Shown: positions 47,073 to 56,725 of the stretch, piece after piece | Position numbering within the stretch: position 1 is the stretch's first letter | Layout: each line of letters opens with the position of its first letter | DNA from: Burkholderia cepacia | GTDB taxonomy: Bacteria; Pseudomonadota; Gammaproteobacteria; Burkholderiales; Burkholderiaceae | Direction of reading: 5' to 3' | Length of the DNA stretch: 64,000 nucleotides | Assembly: GCF_001039005.1 (NCBI RefSeq) | Contig: NZ_LDWR01000004.1 | Coordinates: 1-64,000 of the forward strand | The notes under the pieces: model-generated | Databases searched by the model: none | The model's input: only the letters and a program-made list of their open reading frames with translations | What the model was told of the DNA's origin: nothing | Made by a program: the position numbers and the translations under genes

Positions 47073-47681
47073 TCATTCCTTCGTGCTGCCGTCACCGGGC
47101 ACGCCCGGCCGTTCCGCACCATACCAGCGCGGGTAGAACTGCCGCACGACCTCGCCGTCGAACCGCAGCGCCCGGCAGCGACCGAGCTGGAACGGCGGTT
47201 CGTCGTGCGCGCCGTCGTGATCCGGCCCTTCACCACCCTCCTCGCGCACGTTCCATACGTCACCGGCAAACGCCTGGATCGCTGCCGTCGGCAGCACGGC
47301 GCACAGTTCGGTGAGGTGGGAGCAGCCTGCGACACCCGACAGCAGTCGGTTCGCATCGCGGCGGAAGTGGCGGAAAAGATTGAGCCCGATGAGGGCCCGA
47401 TAGGCGGGAGGGGCGGATTGACACTGACCGGGATACGGCACCCATTCCGAAGACGCTTCGGCGTCGACGACATTGAGTTCACGATCGATAGTCACGCGCA
47501 GCCAGAGTTCGTGGATCGGCAGGCCCTGGGGCCGGATGCCCGACGCAAGCGCGACATCGCGCGGCTTGTGGTCGGTCAGGCAGGCTTCAATGTCCCACAA
47601 GCCGTCGCCGCGCTCGTAAGCTTCCGCTCGGATTGCGCGTTGATGTCGCAACTGACGGGGCACGGGCTCGGATAGCGGCAT
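47073..47681 (-). CDS. DUF2889 family protein
   Basis: 202 residues, soluble. The start MPLSEPVPRQLRHQRAIR at 47681 matches the family; longer frames read into a non-coding region. Motifs: AYERGDGLWDIEACLTDHKPRD and the Cys/His-containing GVAGCSHLTELCAVLP. The function of DUF2889 is unknown, though its members often sit near respiratory or TCA genes. Lies between recX and sucC on the same strand. Confidence 0.87.
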   Translation of the reverse strand: MPLSEPVPRQLRHQRAIRAEAYERGDGLWDIEACLTDHKPRDVALASGIRPQGLPIHELWLRVTIDRELNVVDAEASSEWVPYPGQCQSAPPAYRALIGLNLFRHFRRDANRLLSGVAGCSHLTELCAVLPTAAIQAFAGDVWNVREEGGEGPDHDGAHDEPPFQLGRCRALRFDGEVVRQFYPRWYGAERPGVPGDGSTKE

Positions 47682-47827
47682 GCTGGAGGTTGAGGCCGAA
47701 GAGGAAAACCCATGGATTTTAGCATATTGGGTATTTGAGACAGTTTGACGCGACGGCGGGTATTCCCGCCTGTCCGGAAGCGGTTGCATTGCAGCAAAAT
47801 CGCGCGCCACGCACGCGACCGGCCGGG

Positions 47828-48685
47828 TCAGTCGTCGATCGGGAAATCGTCGCCCACCTTCAGCAACTTCACGATGGTCGCGCTCGAGAAGCCGCGCGCG
47901 GCGAGAAAACGTGCCTGCTTCGCACGCTCGGCCGGCGTTTGCGGCAGTGCACCGAATTTCTTGCGCCAGACCGCCTGCGCACGGGCCCATTCGGTCTCGC
48001 GCAGCTGCGCGTTCACCTCCTCGACAAGGACGTCGCCGACCGCATGGCGCTTCAGTTCGCTGACGATGCGCGCGACGCCGACGCGCGACGCGCGGCGATT
48101 CACCAGGCTCTCGGCAAAGCGTGCGTCGGACAGCCAGCCGTCCTTTTCCAGCGCGTCGAGCACCGGCTCGACGGATTCGTCTTCGCCGACGTACGGCGCG
48201 AGCTTGCGCGCGAGTTCCGTGCGGCTGTATTCACGCCTCGACAGATAACCGAGCGCGCGGCCTTTCAACGAACGCGGCGGCTTCGACGACTTGCGCTCTC
48301 CCGCGCCCGGATCGTCGCCGGAAGAAGCGCCGGGCCCACGACGCGTGCGGCGCGGATGCTGGCTGCTGCGCGTATAGACGTCTTCCGTGGCGGGTGCGGA
48401 TGCGTCGGATGCGCGCTCACCCGGGAAGCTGACACCGGACACGCGACGGCGGGGCCGGTCGTGTGCGTCGAACGATTCATCGTCGTCGAACGGATCGTCC
48501 GGCGCGGTAATCTCAAACGAAACGAGGGCATCGTCGGATGCCCTCGTCGCGGTGCGGTTCGCGGCATGGCTGCCTGCGCCCCGCCGATCGGCGCCCGAGG
48601 ATCCGGCTCGCCGGCCGGAGCGACCCGCCGTTTCGGGCATGTCGCTCTCCTCCGGCTCGCCAGCCTGACCTCGGCGCGCGACCAT
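47828..48685 (-). CDS. recX: RecA modulator RecX with long N-terminal extension
   Basis: Binds RecA filaments and limits their activity. The conserved RecX helical repeats occupy only the last 150 residues (LKGRALGYLSRREYSRTELARKLAPY, then WLSDARFAESLVNRR). The first 130 residues are a polar, Arg/Ser/Asp-rich, probably disordered extension, making the protein 285 residues against about 150-170 in most bacteria. The ATG at 48685 overlaps the recA stop (TGATG), indicating coupled translation; a GTG one codon upstream is an alternative. Confidence 0.92.
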   Translation of the reverse strand: MVARRGQAGEPEESDMPETAGRSGRRAGSSGADRRGAGSHAANRTATRASDDALVSFEITAPDDPFDDDESFDAHDRPRRRVSGVSFPGERASDASAPATEDVYTRSSQHPRRTRRGPGASSGDDPGAGERKSSKPPRSLKGRALGYLSRREYSRTELARKLAPYVGEDESVEPVLDALEKDGWLSDARFAESLVNRRASRVGVARIVSELKRHAVGDVLVEEVNAQLRETEWARAQAVWRKKFGALPQTPAERAKQARFLAARGFSSATIVKLLKVGDDFPIDD

Positions 48686-49755
48686 CACTCTTCTTCGTCC
48701 ACCGCCTCGGCTTCGTTGCTTGCGCCATCAGGCATTGCGACGACGCCAAGCGATTCGCGGATGCGGTTCTCGATCTCGCGTGCGATTTCCGGATTCTCGC
48801 GCAGGAATTCACGCGCGTTGTCCTTGCCCTGGCCGATCTTCTCGCCGTTGTAGCTGTACCAGGCGCCCGCCTTGTCGACGATCTTCGCCTGCACGCCGAG
48901 ATCGATGATCTCGCCCTGGCGCGAAATACCCTCGCCATACAGGATGTCGAAGATCGCTTCGCGGAACGGCGGCGACACCTTGTTCTTGACGACCTTCACA
49001 CGGGTTTCGTTGCCGATCACCTCATCGTTCTTCTTGATCGAGCCGATCCGGCGGATATCGAGACGCACCGACGCATAGAACTTCAGCGCGTTGCCGCCCG
49101 TCGTGGTTTCCGGGTTGCCGAACATCACGCCGATCTTCATGCGAATCTGGTTGATGAAGATCACCAGGCAGTTCGTGCGCTTGATCGTGCCGGTCAGCTT
49201 GCGCAGCGCCTGCGACATCAGGCGAGCCTGCAGGCCCGGCAGCGAATCGCCCATCTCGCCTTCGATTTCGGCCTTCGGCACGAGCGCCGCGACCGAGTCG
49301 ATGACGATCATGTCGACCGAGCCCGAGCGCACCAGCGCATCGGTGATTTCCAGTGCCTGCTCGCCGGTGTCCGGCTGCGAGATCAGCAGTTCCGGCACGT
49401 TCACGCCCAGCTTCGACGCATATTGAACGTCGAGCGCGTGTTCGGCGTCGATGAACGCGGCCGTGCCGCCGATCTTCTGCAGTTCGGCAATGACCTGCAG
49501 CGTGAGCGTGGTTTTACCGGACGATTCCGGGCCGTAGATCTCGACCACGCGGCCGCGCGGCAGGCCGCCGACGCCAAGCGCGATGTCGAGCCCCAGCGAA
49601 CCCGTGGAGACGACCTGGATGTCTTCGGCCGCCTCGCCGTCGCCCATGCGCATGATCGACCCTTTGCCGAACTGCTTCTCGATCTGCGCGAGTGCGGCCG
49701 CCAGCGCCTTGCTCTTCTCGGCGGTCATCCCGGAGCCTTTCTTGCTTTCTTCCAT
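48685..49755 (-). CDS. recA: Recombinase RecA
   Basis: DNA strand exchange and SOS co-protease, 356 residues. Walker [11 protein letters not shown], the L1/L2-region [14 protein letters not shown] and the acidic C-terminal tail (EAEAVDEEE) are present. The start at 49755 gives [22 protein letters not shown] as expected. Expressed from the SOS promoter at 49831-49859; recX follows with translational coupling. Confidence 0.98.
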   Translation of the reverse strand: MEESKKGSGMTAEKSKALAAALAQIEKQFGKGSIMRMGDGEAAEDIQVVSTGSLGLDIALGVGGLPRGRVVEIYGPESSGKTTLTLQVIAELQKIGGTAAFIDAEHALDVQYASKLGVNVPELLISQPDTGEQALEITDALVRSGSVDMIVIDSVAALVPKAEIEGEMGDSLPGLQARLMSQALRKLTGTIKRTNCLVIFINQIRMKIGVMFGNPETTTGGNALKFYASVRLDIRRIGSIKKNDEVIGNETRVKVVKNKVSPPFREAIFDILYGEGISRQGEIIDLGVQAKIVDKAGAWYSYNGEKIGQGKDNAREFLRENPEIAREIENRIRESLGVVAMPDGASNEAEAVDEEE

Positions 49756-49830
49756 GAATCGTCCTTTGCTATGATGAGCAGCGTCTGTTAAAGGCGCGCC
49801 CGCTTTCAAGCGCCGCCCACGAATGCAGAC

Positions 49831-49859
49831 ACTGTATAAAAAAACAGTGTTTTATGCAA
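49831..49859 (-). promoter_or_regulatory. recA promoter
   Basis: On the minus strand TTGCAT and TACAGT lie 17 bp apart, 76 bp upstream of the recA start. The -10 element overlaps the LexA box at 49832-49847. Confidence 0.75.
49832..49847. promoter_or_regulatory. LexA (SOS) box
   Basis: CTGT-N8-ACAG with an AT-only centre, the canonical LexA site of gamma- and beta-proteobacteria, sitting across the recA -10 element. LexA binding would repress recA until DNA damage. The divergent response-regulator gene starts about 100 bp away and could also be affected. Confidence 0.93.
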
Positions 49860-49945
49860 GCCCGCAATGCAGGCTGTGTTGTACACAAATAACTTCGGAG
49901 ACAGCCGCGCCGGCGCGAACACCTTGCCGGCCATCGGTCAGCAAC

Positions 49946-50674
49946 ATGCGAATTCTCATCGCCGAAGACGACAGCATACTCGCGGACGGCCTCACCCGGT
50001 CACTCCGCCAATCGGGCTATGCCGTCGACCACGTGAAGAGCGGCGTCGACGCCGATACGGCGCTGTCGATGCAGACATTCGACCTGCTGATCCTCGATCT
50101 CGGGCTGCCTAAAATGTCCGGGCTCGACGTGCTCAAGCGCCTGCGCGCCCGCAATTCCAACCTCCCCGTGCTGATCCTGACCGCCGCCGACAGCGTCGAC
50201 GAGCGCGTGAAGGGGCTCGACCTCGGCGCCGACGACTACATGGCCAAGCCGTTCGCGCTCAACGAGCTCGAGGCGCGCGTGCGCGCGCTGACCCGGCGCG
50301 GCGCGGGCGGCGGCCCGACCGTCGTCCGGCACGGCTCGCTCGCGTTCGACCAGGTCGGCCGCATCGCGTATGCGAACGATCTCGTGCTCGATCTCTCCGC
50401 GCGCGAACTCGGCCTGCTCGAGGTGCTGCTGCAGCGGATCGGCCGGCTCGTGTCGAAGGAGCAGCTCGTCGACCATCTGTGCGAATGGGGCGAGGAAGTC
50501 AGCAACAACGCGATCGAAGTCTACGTGCACCGGCTGCGCAAGAAGATCGAACCGAGCGGCGTACGGATCTCGACCGTGCGCGGCCTCGGCTATTGCCTCG
50601 AGAAGGTCGCGCCCGCCGCGCCGGCCGGCACGACAGCGCCCCAGCCCGCGGTGGCCGGCACGCCGCTGCGCTGA
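49946..50674 (+). CDS. OmpR-family response regulator (TctD-like)
   Basis: 242 residues. Receiver domain with Asp51 (LLILDLGLPKMSG) and YMAKPFA Lys; winged-helix output domain (LSARELGLLEVLLQRIG, SNNAIEVYVHRLRKKIE). A short Ala/Pro tail follows. The start MRILIAEDD at 49946 is the family norm. It lies 17 bp before its kinase gene, and a transporter follows, as in TctD/TctE systems that control carboxylate uptake. Confidence 0.92.
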   Translation: MRILIAEDDSILADGLTRSLRQSGYAVDHVKSGVDADTALSMQTFDLLILDLGLPKMSGLDVLKRLRARNSNLPVLILTAADSVDERVKGLDLGADDYMAKPFALNELEARVRALTRRGAGGGPTVVRHGSLAFDQVGRIAYANDLVLDLSARELGLLEVLLQRIGRLVSKEQLVDHLCEWGEEVSNNAIEVYVHRLRKKIEPSGVRISTVRGLGYCLEKVAPAAPAGTTAPQPAVAGTPLR

Positions 50675-50691
50675 AGCCGGGCGTCGCCGCG

Positions 50692-52239
50692 ATGGCCACG
50701 CCGGCCCATTCCCGCCACCCGACCGGCGCGCCGTCGTCGGCCGCCGACGACGCGCGCGACGCACGTTACGAGAACCCGTTCGCGCCGCCCGACGAAACCG
50801 ATACGCCCGAGGCCCCGCGCCCGCGCTCGCTGTTCGGCGAAATCCTCGACTGGATGCTCGCGCCGCTACTGCTGCTGTGGCCGATGAGCATCGCCGTCAC
50901 CTACCTCGTCGCGAAGACGATCGCGAACAGCCCGTTCGACCGCACACTCGAGACCAACGCCTACGTGCTCGCACGGCAGATCCACCCGGTGAACGGCGTC
51001 GCCGAGCTGACGCTGCCGGAGCAGACGCGCGACTTCCTGCGCGCGGACAACGTCGACAGCGTTTACTTCCAGGTGCTCGGCACGCGCGGCGAGCTGGTCG
51101 CGGGCGAAGCCGACATGCCGCTGCCGCGCGACGAGGACCGCCCGCCGCCGGGCGTCGTCGTGTTTCGCGACGACCTGCTGCGCGGCAACGACGTGCGCGT
51201 CGCGTATACGACGGTCGCGCTGCCGCAATCGAGCGGCACGCAGCCCGTGCTCGTGCAGGTCGGCGAAACGCTCGACAAGCGCAACGCGCTCGCGAACGAC
51301 ATCATCAAGGGCGTGATCCTGCCGCAATTCGTGATCCTGCCTCTCGCTATCCTGCTCGTCTGGTTCGGGCTGTCGCGCGGGCTCGCGCCGCTCAACGCGC
51401 TGCAGGCGCACATCCGCGCGCGGCGACCCGACGACCTGTCGCCCGTCGAGGCGCAGCGCGCGCCGCCCGAGATCGAGCCGCTCGTCACGTCGTTCAACGA
51501 TCTGCTCGCGCGTCTCGAACAGAACATGGCGCTGCAAAAGCGCTTCATCGCCGACGCCGCGCACCAGATGAAGACGCCGCTCGCGGGCCTGCGCACGCAG
51601 GCCGAGTTCGCGCTGCGCCACCCGGTTCCGCCCGACGTGCAGCGCTCGCTCGAGCAGATCGCGACGAGCTCCGAGCAGGCCGCGCGGCTCGTCACGCAGC
51701 TGCTTGCGCTCGCGCGCGCCGAGAACCGCGCGAGCGGGCTCACGTTCGAGCCGGTCGAGATCGCCGCGCTCGCGCGGCGCACGGTGCGCGACTGGGTGCA
51801 GGCCGCGCTCGCGAAACGGATGGATCTCGGCTACGAAGGCCCACCGGACGACACGCCGCTCGACGTCGACGGCAATCCGGTGATGCTGCGCGAGATGCTC
51901 GGCAACCTGGTCGACAACGCGATCCGCTACACGCCGGAAGGCGGCCGCATCACGGTGCGCGTGCACGCCGACCCGGCGGCGCGGTTCGTGCATCTCGAAG
52001 TCGAGGACACCGGCCCCGGCATCCCCGCCGCCGAACGCGAGCGCGTCGTCGAGCGCTTCTACCGGATCCTCGGCCGCGAAGGCGACGGCAGCGGCCTCGG
52101 GCTCGCGATCGTGCGCGAGATCGCCACGCAGCACGGCGGCACGCTGACGCTCGACGATCACGTCTACCAGCGCGAACCGCGCCTCGCCGGCACGCTCGTG
52201 CGCATCAGCCTGCCGTTGGCCGAAACCGCCCCGGATTAA
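50692..52239 (+). CDS. Sensor histidine kinase (TctE-like)
   Basis: 515 residues. A cytoplasmic Pro-rich N-terminus of about 45 residues precedes TM1 (about 55-75); the periplasmic 2CSK_N-type domain runs to TM2 (about 208-228). Acceptor His291 is in DAAHQMKTPLAG; the ATPase domain has NLVDNAIRYTP, DTGPGIP and GSGLGLAIVREI. Partner of the regulator just upstream. The ligand is probably an organic acid, judging from the transporter downstream (inference). Confidence 0.92.
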   Translation: MATPAHSRHPTGAPSSAADDARDARYENPFAPPDETDTPEAPRPRSLFGEILDWMLAPLLLLWPMSIAVTYLVAKTIANSPFDRTLETNAYVLARQIHPVNGVAELTLPEQTRDFLRADNVDSVYFQVLGTRGELVAGEADMPLPRDEDRPPPGVVVFRDDLLRGNDVRVAYTTVALPQSSGTQPVLVQVGETLDKRNALANDIIKGVILPQFVILPLAILLVWFGLSRGLAPLNALQAHIRARRPDDLSPVEAQRAPPEIEPLVTSFNDLLARLEQNMALQKRFIADAAHQMKTPLAGLRTQAEFALRHPVPPDVQRSLEQIATSSEQAARLVTQLLALARAENRASGLTFEPVEIAALARRTVRDWVQAALAKRMDLGYEGPPDDTPLDVDGNPVMLREMLGNLVDNAIRYTPEGGRITVRVHADPAARFVHLEVEDTGPGIPAAERERVVERFYRILGREGDGSGLGLAIVREIATQHGGTLTLDDHVYQREPRLAGTLVRISLPLAETAPD

Positions 52240-52465
52240 CCCTGATACGCACCGCCGCGGCGCGCCGAAATCGCATCGAAACCGGCGATTTACCGAACGT
52301 TCGCATCACAATCGGCACGTATAGAAGCTGATTCGGCGCGGGTTAACGCGCAGTCGTTTTGTGCGCGCGAGTCAGTGCGCCGTAAGTTTCCGTGCCAATA
52401 ATCGTCGACAGGCCCGCCCACCCAAGGCGGCCGCACATCTATATCAAGGGACTTGGAGACGATTC

Positions 52466-54124
52466 ATGGCAACGTTAGGCGGGCAAATTTCGCACTCGCC
52501 GATGACGGGCGAAGAGAAGAAGGTGATCTTCGCGTCGTCGCTCGGCACCGTGTTCGAGTGGTACGACTTTTACCTGGCCGGCTCACTCGCGGCCTACATC
52601 AGCAAGAGCTTCTTCTCCGGCGTCAATCCGACCGCCGCGTTCATCTTCACGCTGCTCGGCTTCGCGGCCGGTTTCGCCGTGCGCCCGTTCGGCGCGATCG
52701 TGTTCGGCCGGCTCGGCGACATGGTCGGACGCAAGCACACGTTCCTCGTGACGATCGTGATCATGGGCATCTCGACGTTCGTGGTCGGCTTCCTGCCCGG
52801 CTATGCGTCGATCGGCATCGCCGCGCCCGTGCTCTTCATCGCGATGCGGCTGTTGCAGGGCCTCGCGCTCGGCGGCGAGTACGGCGGTGCGGCGACTTAC
52901 GTCGCCGAGCATGCGCCGGCGAACCGCCGCGGCTTCTACACTGCGTGGATCCAGACGACCGCGACGCTTGGGCTGTTTCTGTCGCTGCTCGTGATTCTCG
53001 GCGTACGCACCTTCATCGGCGAGGAAGCGTTCGGCAACTGGGGCTGGCGCGTGCCGTTCGTCGCATCGATCGCGCTGCTCGCGGTGTCGGTGTGGATCCG
53101 GCTGCAGCTGAACGAATCGCCGGTGTTCCTGCGCATCAAGGCGGAAGGCAAGACGTCGAAGGCGCCGCTGACCGAAGCGTTCGGCCAGTGGAAAAACCTG
53201 AAGATCGTGATCCTCGCGCTCGTCGGCCTGACGGCCGGCCAGGCCGTCGTGTGGTACACGGGCCAGTTCTACGCGCTGTTCTTCCTCACGCAGACGCTGA
53301 AGGTCGACGGCGCGAGCGCGAACATCCTGATCGCGATCGCGCTCCTGATCGGCACGCCGTTCTTCCTGTTCTTCGGTTCGCTGTCGGACAAGATCGGCCG
53401 CAAGCCGATCATCCTCGCGGGCTGCCTGATCGCGGCGCTGACCTACTTCCCGCTGTTCAAGGCGCTCACGCACTACGCGAACCCGCAGCTCGAGATCGCC
53501 ACGCAGAAGGCGCCGATCACGGTCGTCGCCGATCCCGCCACCTGCTCGTTCCAGTTCAACCCGGTCGGCACGTCGAAGTTCACCGACTCGTGCGACATCG
53601 CGAAGAGCGCGCTCGCGAAGGCGGGCCTGAACTACGAGAACGTCGCGGCACCAGCCGGCACGACCGCGCAGATCAAGGTGGGCGACACCGTGGTCGAAGC
53701 GTACGACGCCAAGGGAACCGACGCGAAGGCGAAGGGGGCGGCATTCGACAAGACGCTCGCGACCACGCTGAAGTCGTCGGGTTATCCGGCGAAGGCCGAT
53801 CCCGCGCAGCTCAACTGGCCGATGACGATCGTGATCCTGACGATCCTCGTGATCTACGTGACGATGGTCTACGGGCCGATCGCGGCGATGCTGGTCGAGA
53901 TGTTCCCGACGCGGATCCGCTATACGTCGATGTCGCTGCCGTATCACATCGGCAACGGCTGGTTCGGCGGCTTCCTGCCGGCAACCGCGTTCGCGATCGT
54001 CGCGGCGAAGGGCAACATCTATTCGGGACTCTGGTATCCGATCGTGATCGCACTGGCCACGTTCGTGATCGGGCTGCTGTTCGTCAAGGAGACGAAGGAC
54101 ACGAACATCTACGCGCAGGACTGA
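52466..54124 (+). CDS. MFS transporter, metabolite:H+ symporter (MHS) family, with large inserted loop
   Basis: 552 residues, 12 predicted helices. The MHS signature is present: ASSLGTVFEWYDFYLAGSLAAYI, GRLGDMVGRKHTFLVTI, and RLLQGLALGGEYGGAATYVAEHAP. It belongs with KgtP, ProP and ShiA proton symporters for organic acids or osmolytes. Between the helices ending FPLFKAL and starting PMTIVILTILVIYV lies an unusual loop of about 125 residues (two Cys, helical) that makes it longer than standard members (430-500). The start at 52466 follows GGAGAC. It probably depends on the upstream two-component pair. Confidence 0.9.
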   Translation: MATLGGQISHSPMTGEEKKVIFASSLGTVFEWYDFYLAGSLAAYISKSFFSGVNPTAAFIFTLLGFAAGFAVRPFGAIVFGRLGDMVGRKHTFLVTIVIMGISTFVVGFLPGYASIGIAAPVLFIAMRLLQGLALGGEYGGAATYVAEHAPANRRGFYTAWIQTTATLGLFLSLLVILGVRTFIGEEAFGNWGWRVPFVASIALLAVSVWIRLQLNESPVFLRIKAEGKTSKAPLTEAFGQWKNLKIVILALVGLTAGQAVVWYTGQFYALFFLTQTLKVDGASANILIAIALLIGTPFFLFFGSLSDKIGRKPIILAGCLIAALTYFPLFKALTHYANPQLEIATQKAPITVVADPATCSFQFNPVGTSKFTDSCDIAKSALAKAGLNYENVAAPAGTTAQIKVGDTVVEAYDAKGTDAKAKGAAFDKTLATTLKSSGYPAKADPAQLNWPMTIVILTILVIYVTMVYGPIAAMLVEMFPTRIRYTSMSLPYHIGNGWFGGFLPATAFAIVAAKGNIYSGLWYPIVIALATFVIGLLFVKETKDTNIYAQD

Positions 54125-54213
54125 TGCCGACGCGCGGGCGAGCGGCGGTTGCCGGATGCGTTCCGGCCAACGGCAACCCGCCCCGCGACGAAGCCGACAC
54201 GGGCCGAGGGCAA

Positions 54214-54238
54214 CTTTTTTCATGCCAGATGAAAAAAG
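54214..54238. repeat. AT-rich inverted repeat upstream of the tRNA promoter
   Basis: CTTTTTTCAT and ATGAAAAAAG separated by 5 bases, ending 3 bp before the -35 element at 54242. It could be a terminator for the MFS transcript or an upstream activating element. Confidence 0.6.
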
Positions 54239-54241
54239 GTG

Positions 54242-54270
54242 TTGACAGCAAAACGCCTCATCGGCATAAT
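54242..54270 (+). promoter_or_regulatory. tRNA-Met promoter
   Basis: TTGACA and CATAAT separated by 17 bp, ending 10 bp before the first base of the tRNA; consensus sigma-70 promoter. Confidence 0.85.
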
Positions 54271-54280
54271 TTATTTCTTC

Positions 54281-54357
<77 letters not shown>

Positions 54358-54362
54358 AATGC

Positions 54363-54396
54363 AAAAAGGGCCCAGCGCAAGCTGGGCCCTTTTTCT
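54363..54396 (+). terminator. Rho-independent terminator after tRNA-Met
   Basis: 14-bp perfect stem AAAAAGGGCCCAGC and complement with a GCAA loop and T-run on the plus strand. It also has an A-run on the left and may serve the LysR gene converging from the right. Confidence 0.93.
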
Positions 54397-54486
54397 TTGC
54401 TCCTCGAAATTTCTCGTGCTCCGCGAGAAGCATGCGGCATCAGCACCCGTCACGTCCGCCCAACCGCCCGGCCTCGTCGCGACGTC

Positions 54487-55461
54487 CTACGCCGCCACCG
54501 CCCCACGCCGTTCCTCCGCCGCCTTCCCCTGCACCTTCCCGCGCCAGTTCTCCCCGCCTTCCAGCGACGGCGTCGACTCGAACAGCTCCGCGATCCAGTC
54601 GGCGAACACGCGCACCTTCTGCGACAGATGCCGGTTGTGCGGGTAGACGATCGAGATCGGCTTCGGCTTCGGATTGCAGTCCGGCAGCACCTCGACCAGC
54701 GATCCGTCGAGCAGGTTCGGCAGCACCATGAACAGCGTCGGCTGGATCATCCCGAACCCTTCGAGCCCGCACGTCACGTAGGCATCGGAATCGTTGACCG
54801 TCACGCTCGCGTTCATCCGCACCTCGAACGGCTTGCCGTCTATCATGAACACCCACGGAATCGCCCGCGCGCCGTGGCTCGACCGGAAATTCACCGCATG
54901 ATGCTCGGCGAGATCGGCAATCTCGTGCGGCTCGCCGTGACGCGCGAGGTAGTCGGGCGACGCGCAGGTCACGCGTTTGAGCATCCCGATCCGCCGCGCG
55001 ACCATCGACGAATCCTCGAGCGGCCCGACCCGGATCATGCAGTCGATACCCTCCTCGACCGGATCCACGTAGCGGTCGGAGAGCCCCAGTTCGAGCGTGA
55101 TGTCCGGATAGCTCTGCCGGAAAATCGACAGCGACGGCAATACGACGCGCCGCCCGAGCGAACTCGGCATGTGGACGCGCAGCACGCCGCTCGGCTTGCG
55201 GTTGCCGACCTGGAAACTCGCGTCGGCTTCCGCGATCTCCGAGATGATCTTCGTGCAATGCTCGTAGTACGCGGCGCCCTCCGGCGTCAGCGACAGCCGG
55301 CGCGTCGTCCGGTGCATCAGGCGCACGCCGAGCAGCGCCTCGAGATTCTGGATGATGGTCGTCACCGACGCGCGCGGCATCGCGAGCGTGTCGGCCGCGC
55401 GTGTGAAGCTGTTCGCGTCGACCACGCGGGTAAAAACTTCCATTGCCTGGATTCGGTCCAT
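54487..55461 (-). CDS. LysR-family transcriptional regulator
   Basis: 324 residues. The N-terminal winged helix-turn-helix (MEVFTRVVDANSFTRAADTLAMPRASVTTIIQNLE) is followed by the LysR substrate-binding fold (SGVLRVHMPSSLGRRVVLPSL, then EEGIDCMIRVGPL). The start at 55461 (MDRIQAMEVF) is typical. No divergent partner gene lies next to it, as the neighbouring GlxA-type gene is on the same strand, so its targets are unknown. Confidence 0.9.
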   Translation of the reverse strand: MDRIQAMEVFTRVVDANSFTRAADTLAMPRASVTTIIQNLEALLGVRLMHRTTRRLSLTPEGAAYYEHCTKIISEIAEADASFQVGNRKPSGVLRVHMPSSLGRRVVLPSLSIFRQSYPDITLELGLSDRYVDPVEEGIDCMIRVGPLEDSSMVARRIGMLKRVTCASPDYLARHGEPHEIADLAEHHAVNFRSSHGARAIPWVFMIDGKPFEVRMNASVTVNDSDAYVTCGLEGFGMIQPTLFMVLPNLLDGSLVEVLPDCNPKPKPISIVYPHNRHLSQKVRVFADWIAELFESTPSLEGGENWRGKVQGKAAEERRGAVAA

Positions 55462-55636
55462 GCTGCCCCCCTTCGAATCGCCAACGGAACAGAATAGAGC
55501 GCGCAGCGGGCACGGCACAAGCCCCCACCTATTGTTCTATCGTCCTGAATAGTTTCGGCATTTCGCACTGGAAAGCGATCGATTTCCGTTCAGTTCCACG
55601 CGATAACCGCTCCCGCCCCGAGCCGCCTCCCCTGCA

Positions 55637-56608
55637 TCACCGCACGAACCGCTCGCGATACCCCTGCGGCGACACGCCCAGCACGCGCACGAAACTGCGC
55701 CGCAGCGTCTCCTCCGAACCGAATCCGCAACGCGCGGCGATCCGCTTGACCGGCCATGCCGTTTCGCCGAGCAGGCGCTGCGCGGCCTCGACGCGGATCT
55801 GTTCGACGGCGCGCGCGGGCGTGCGGCCGGTTCCCGCGCGATAGTGGCGCACGAAGCTGCGCTCGCTCATGCGCACGCGTTCGGCCAGCGCGGGCACCGA
55901 CAGGTCGGCCGTCAGGTGCTCGGCCATCCACGCATGCAGCTCGCCGAACCGCTCGTCGGTGCGCTGCATCGACAGCATCGCGCTGAACTGCGCCTGGCCG
56001 CCCGGACGTTTCAGGAACACGACAAGTTCGCGCGCGACGTCGAGTGCGGTCGCGCGTCCGAGATCCTCCTCGACCAGCGCAAGCGCGAGATCGATGCCGG
56101 CCGTCACGCCGGCCGACGTCCACAGCGCGCCCTCGCAGATGAAGATCGGGTCGGACTCGACGTGCACGTTCGGGTAGCGCGCCGCGAATTCGTCGCAGCG
56201 CGCCCAGTGCGTGACCGCGCGCCGCCCGTCGAGCAGGCCGGCCTCCGCGAGCAGGAATGCGCCGGTGCAGACCGACGCGACGCGTCGCGCGCGCCCGGCC
56301 TGCTGCCGCACCCAGCGCACCAGCCGCGCATCCCGCGATGCCGCGTGCACGCCCTTGCCGCCGGCGACGATCAGCGTATCGGGAGCGCGCGCGGCCGAGC
56401 GCAGCGACTCGGCCATCACGACGAGGCCCGACGACGTCTCGATGGGCCCGGCATCGGCCGCGACGACGCGTGGCGCATACGGCGCGGGCTGCCCGCGCTC
56501 CAACGCGAGTTCGTTGACGGACGCAAACACCTGCAGCGGCCCCGACACGTCAAGCAGTTGCGCGCGGGGGAACGCGAGGACCAGGATCGAGCGCGGAGCG
56601 GCAGGCAT
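55637..56608 (-). CDS. GlxA-type AraC regulator with DJ-1/PfpI domain
   Basis: 323 residues from 56608; an ATG 14 codons upstream is possible. DJ-1/PfpI-like N-terminal domain with elbow VASVCTGAFLLAEAGLLDGRRAVTHW, C-terminal AraC double HTH (VPALAERVRMSERSFVRHYRAGTG, VKRIAARCGFGSEETLRRSF). It is divergent from a free-standing DJ-1/PfpI protein, 117 bp away, which it likely regulates. This is the second GlxA-type regulator in the window. Confidence 0.88.
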   Translation of the reverse strand: MPAAPRSILVLAFPRAQLLDVSGPLQVFASVNELALERGQPAPYAPRVVAADAGPIETSSGLVVMAESLRSAARAPDTLIVAGGKGVHAASRDARLVRWVRQQAGRARRVASVCTGAFLLAEAGLLDGRRAVTHWARCDEFAARYPNVHVESDPIFICEGALWTSAGVTAGIDLALALVEEDLGRATALDVARELVVFLKRPGGQAQFSAMLSMQRTDERFGELHAWMAEHLTADLSVPALAERVRMSERSFVRHYRAGTGRTPARAVEQIRVEAAQRLLGETAWPVKRIAARCGFGSEETLRRSFVRVLGVSPQGYRERFVR

Positions 56609-56725
56609 GGCGATTGGCTGAAAACGTGGGTGATATGGCGATTTCGCCAAACACTACGCGCCTAGAATCGATCTGTCCATCATGTGCCGGCAACGGCGTG
56701 TACCACTTCCACTCGGAGTCTTCGC

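Noticed and set aside
47755..47770. GGCGGG/CCCGCC hairpin downstream of recX as terminator
   Set aside because: Short stem without a T-run on the recX strand.
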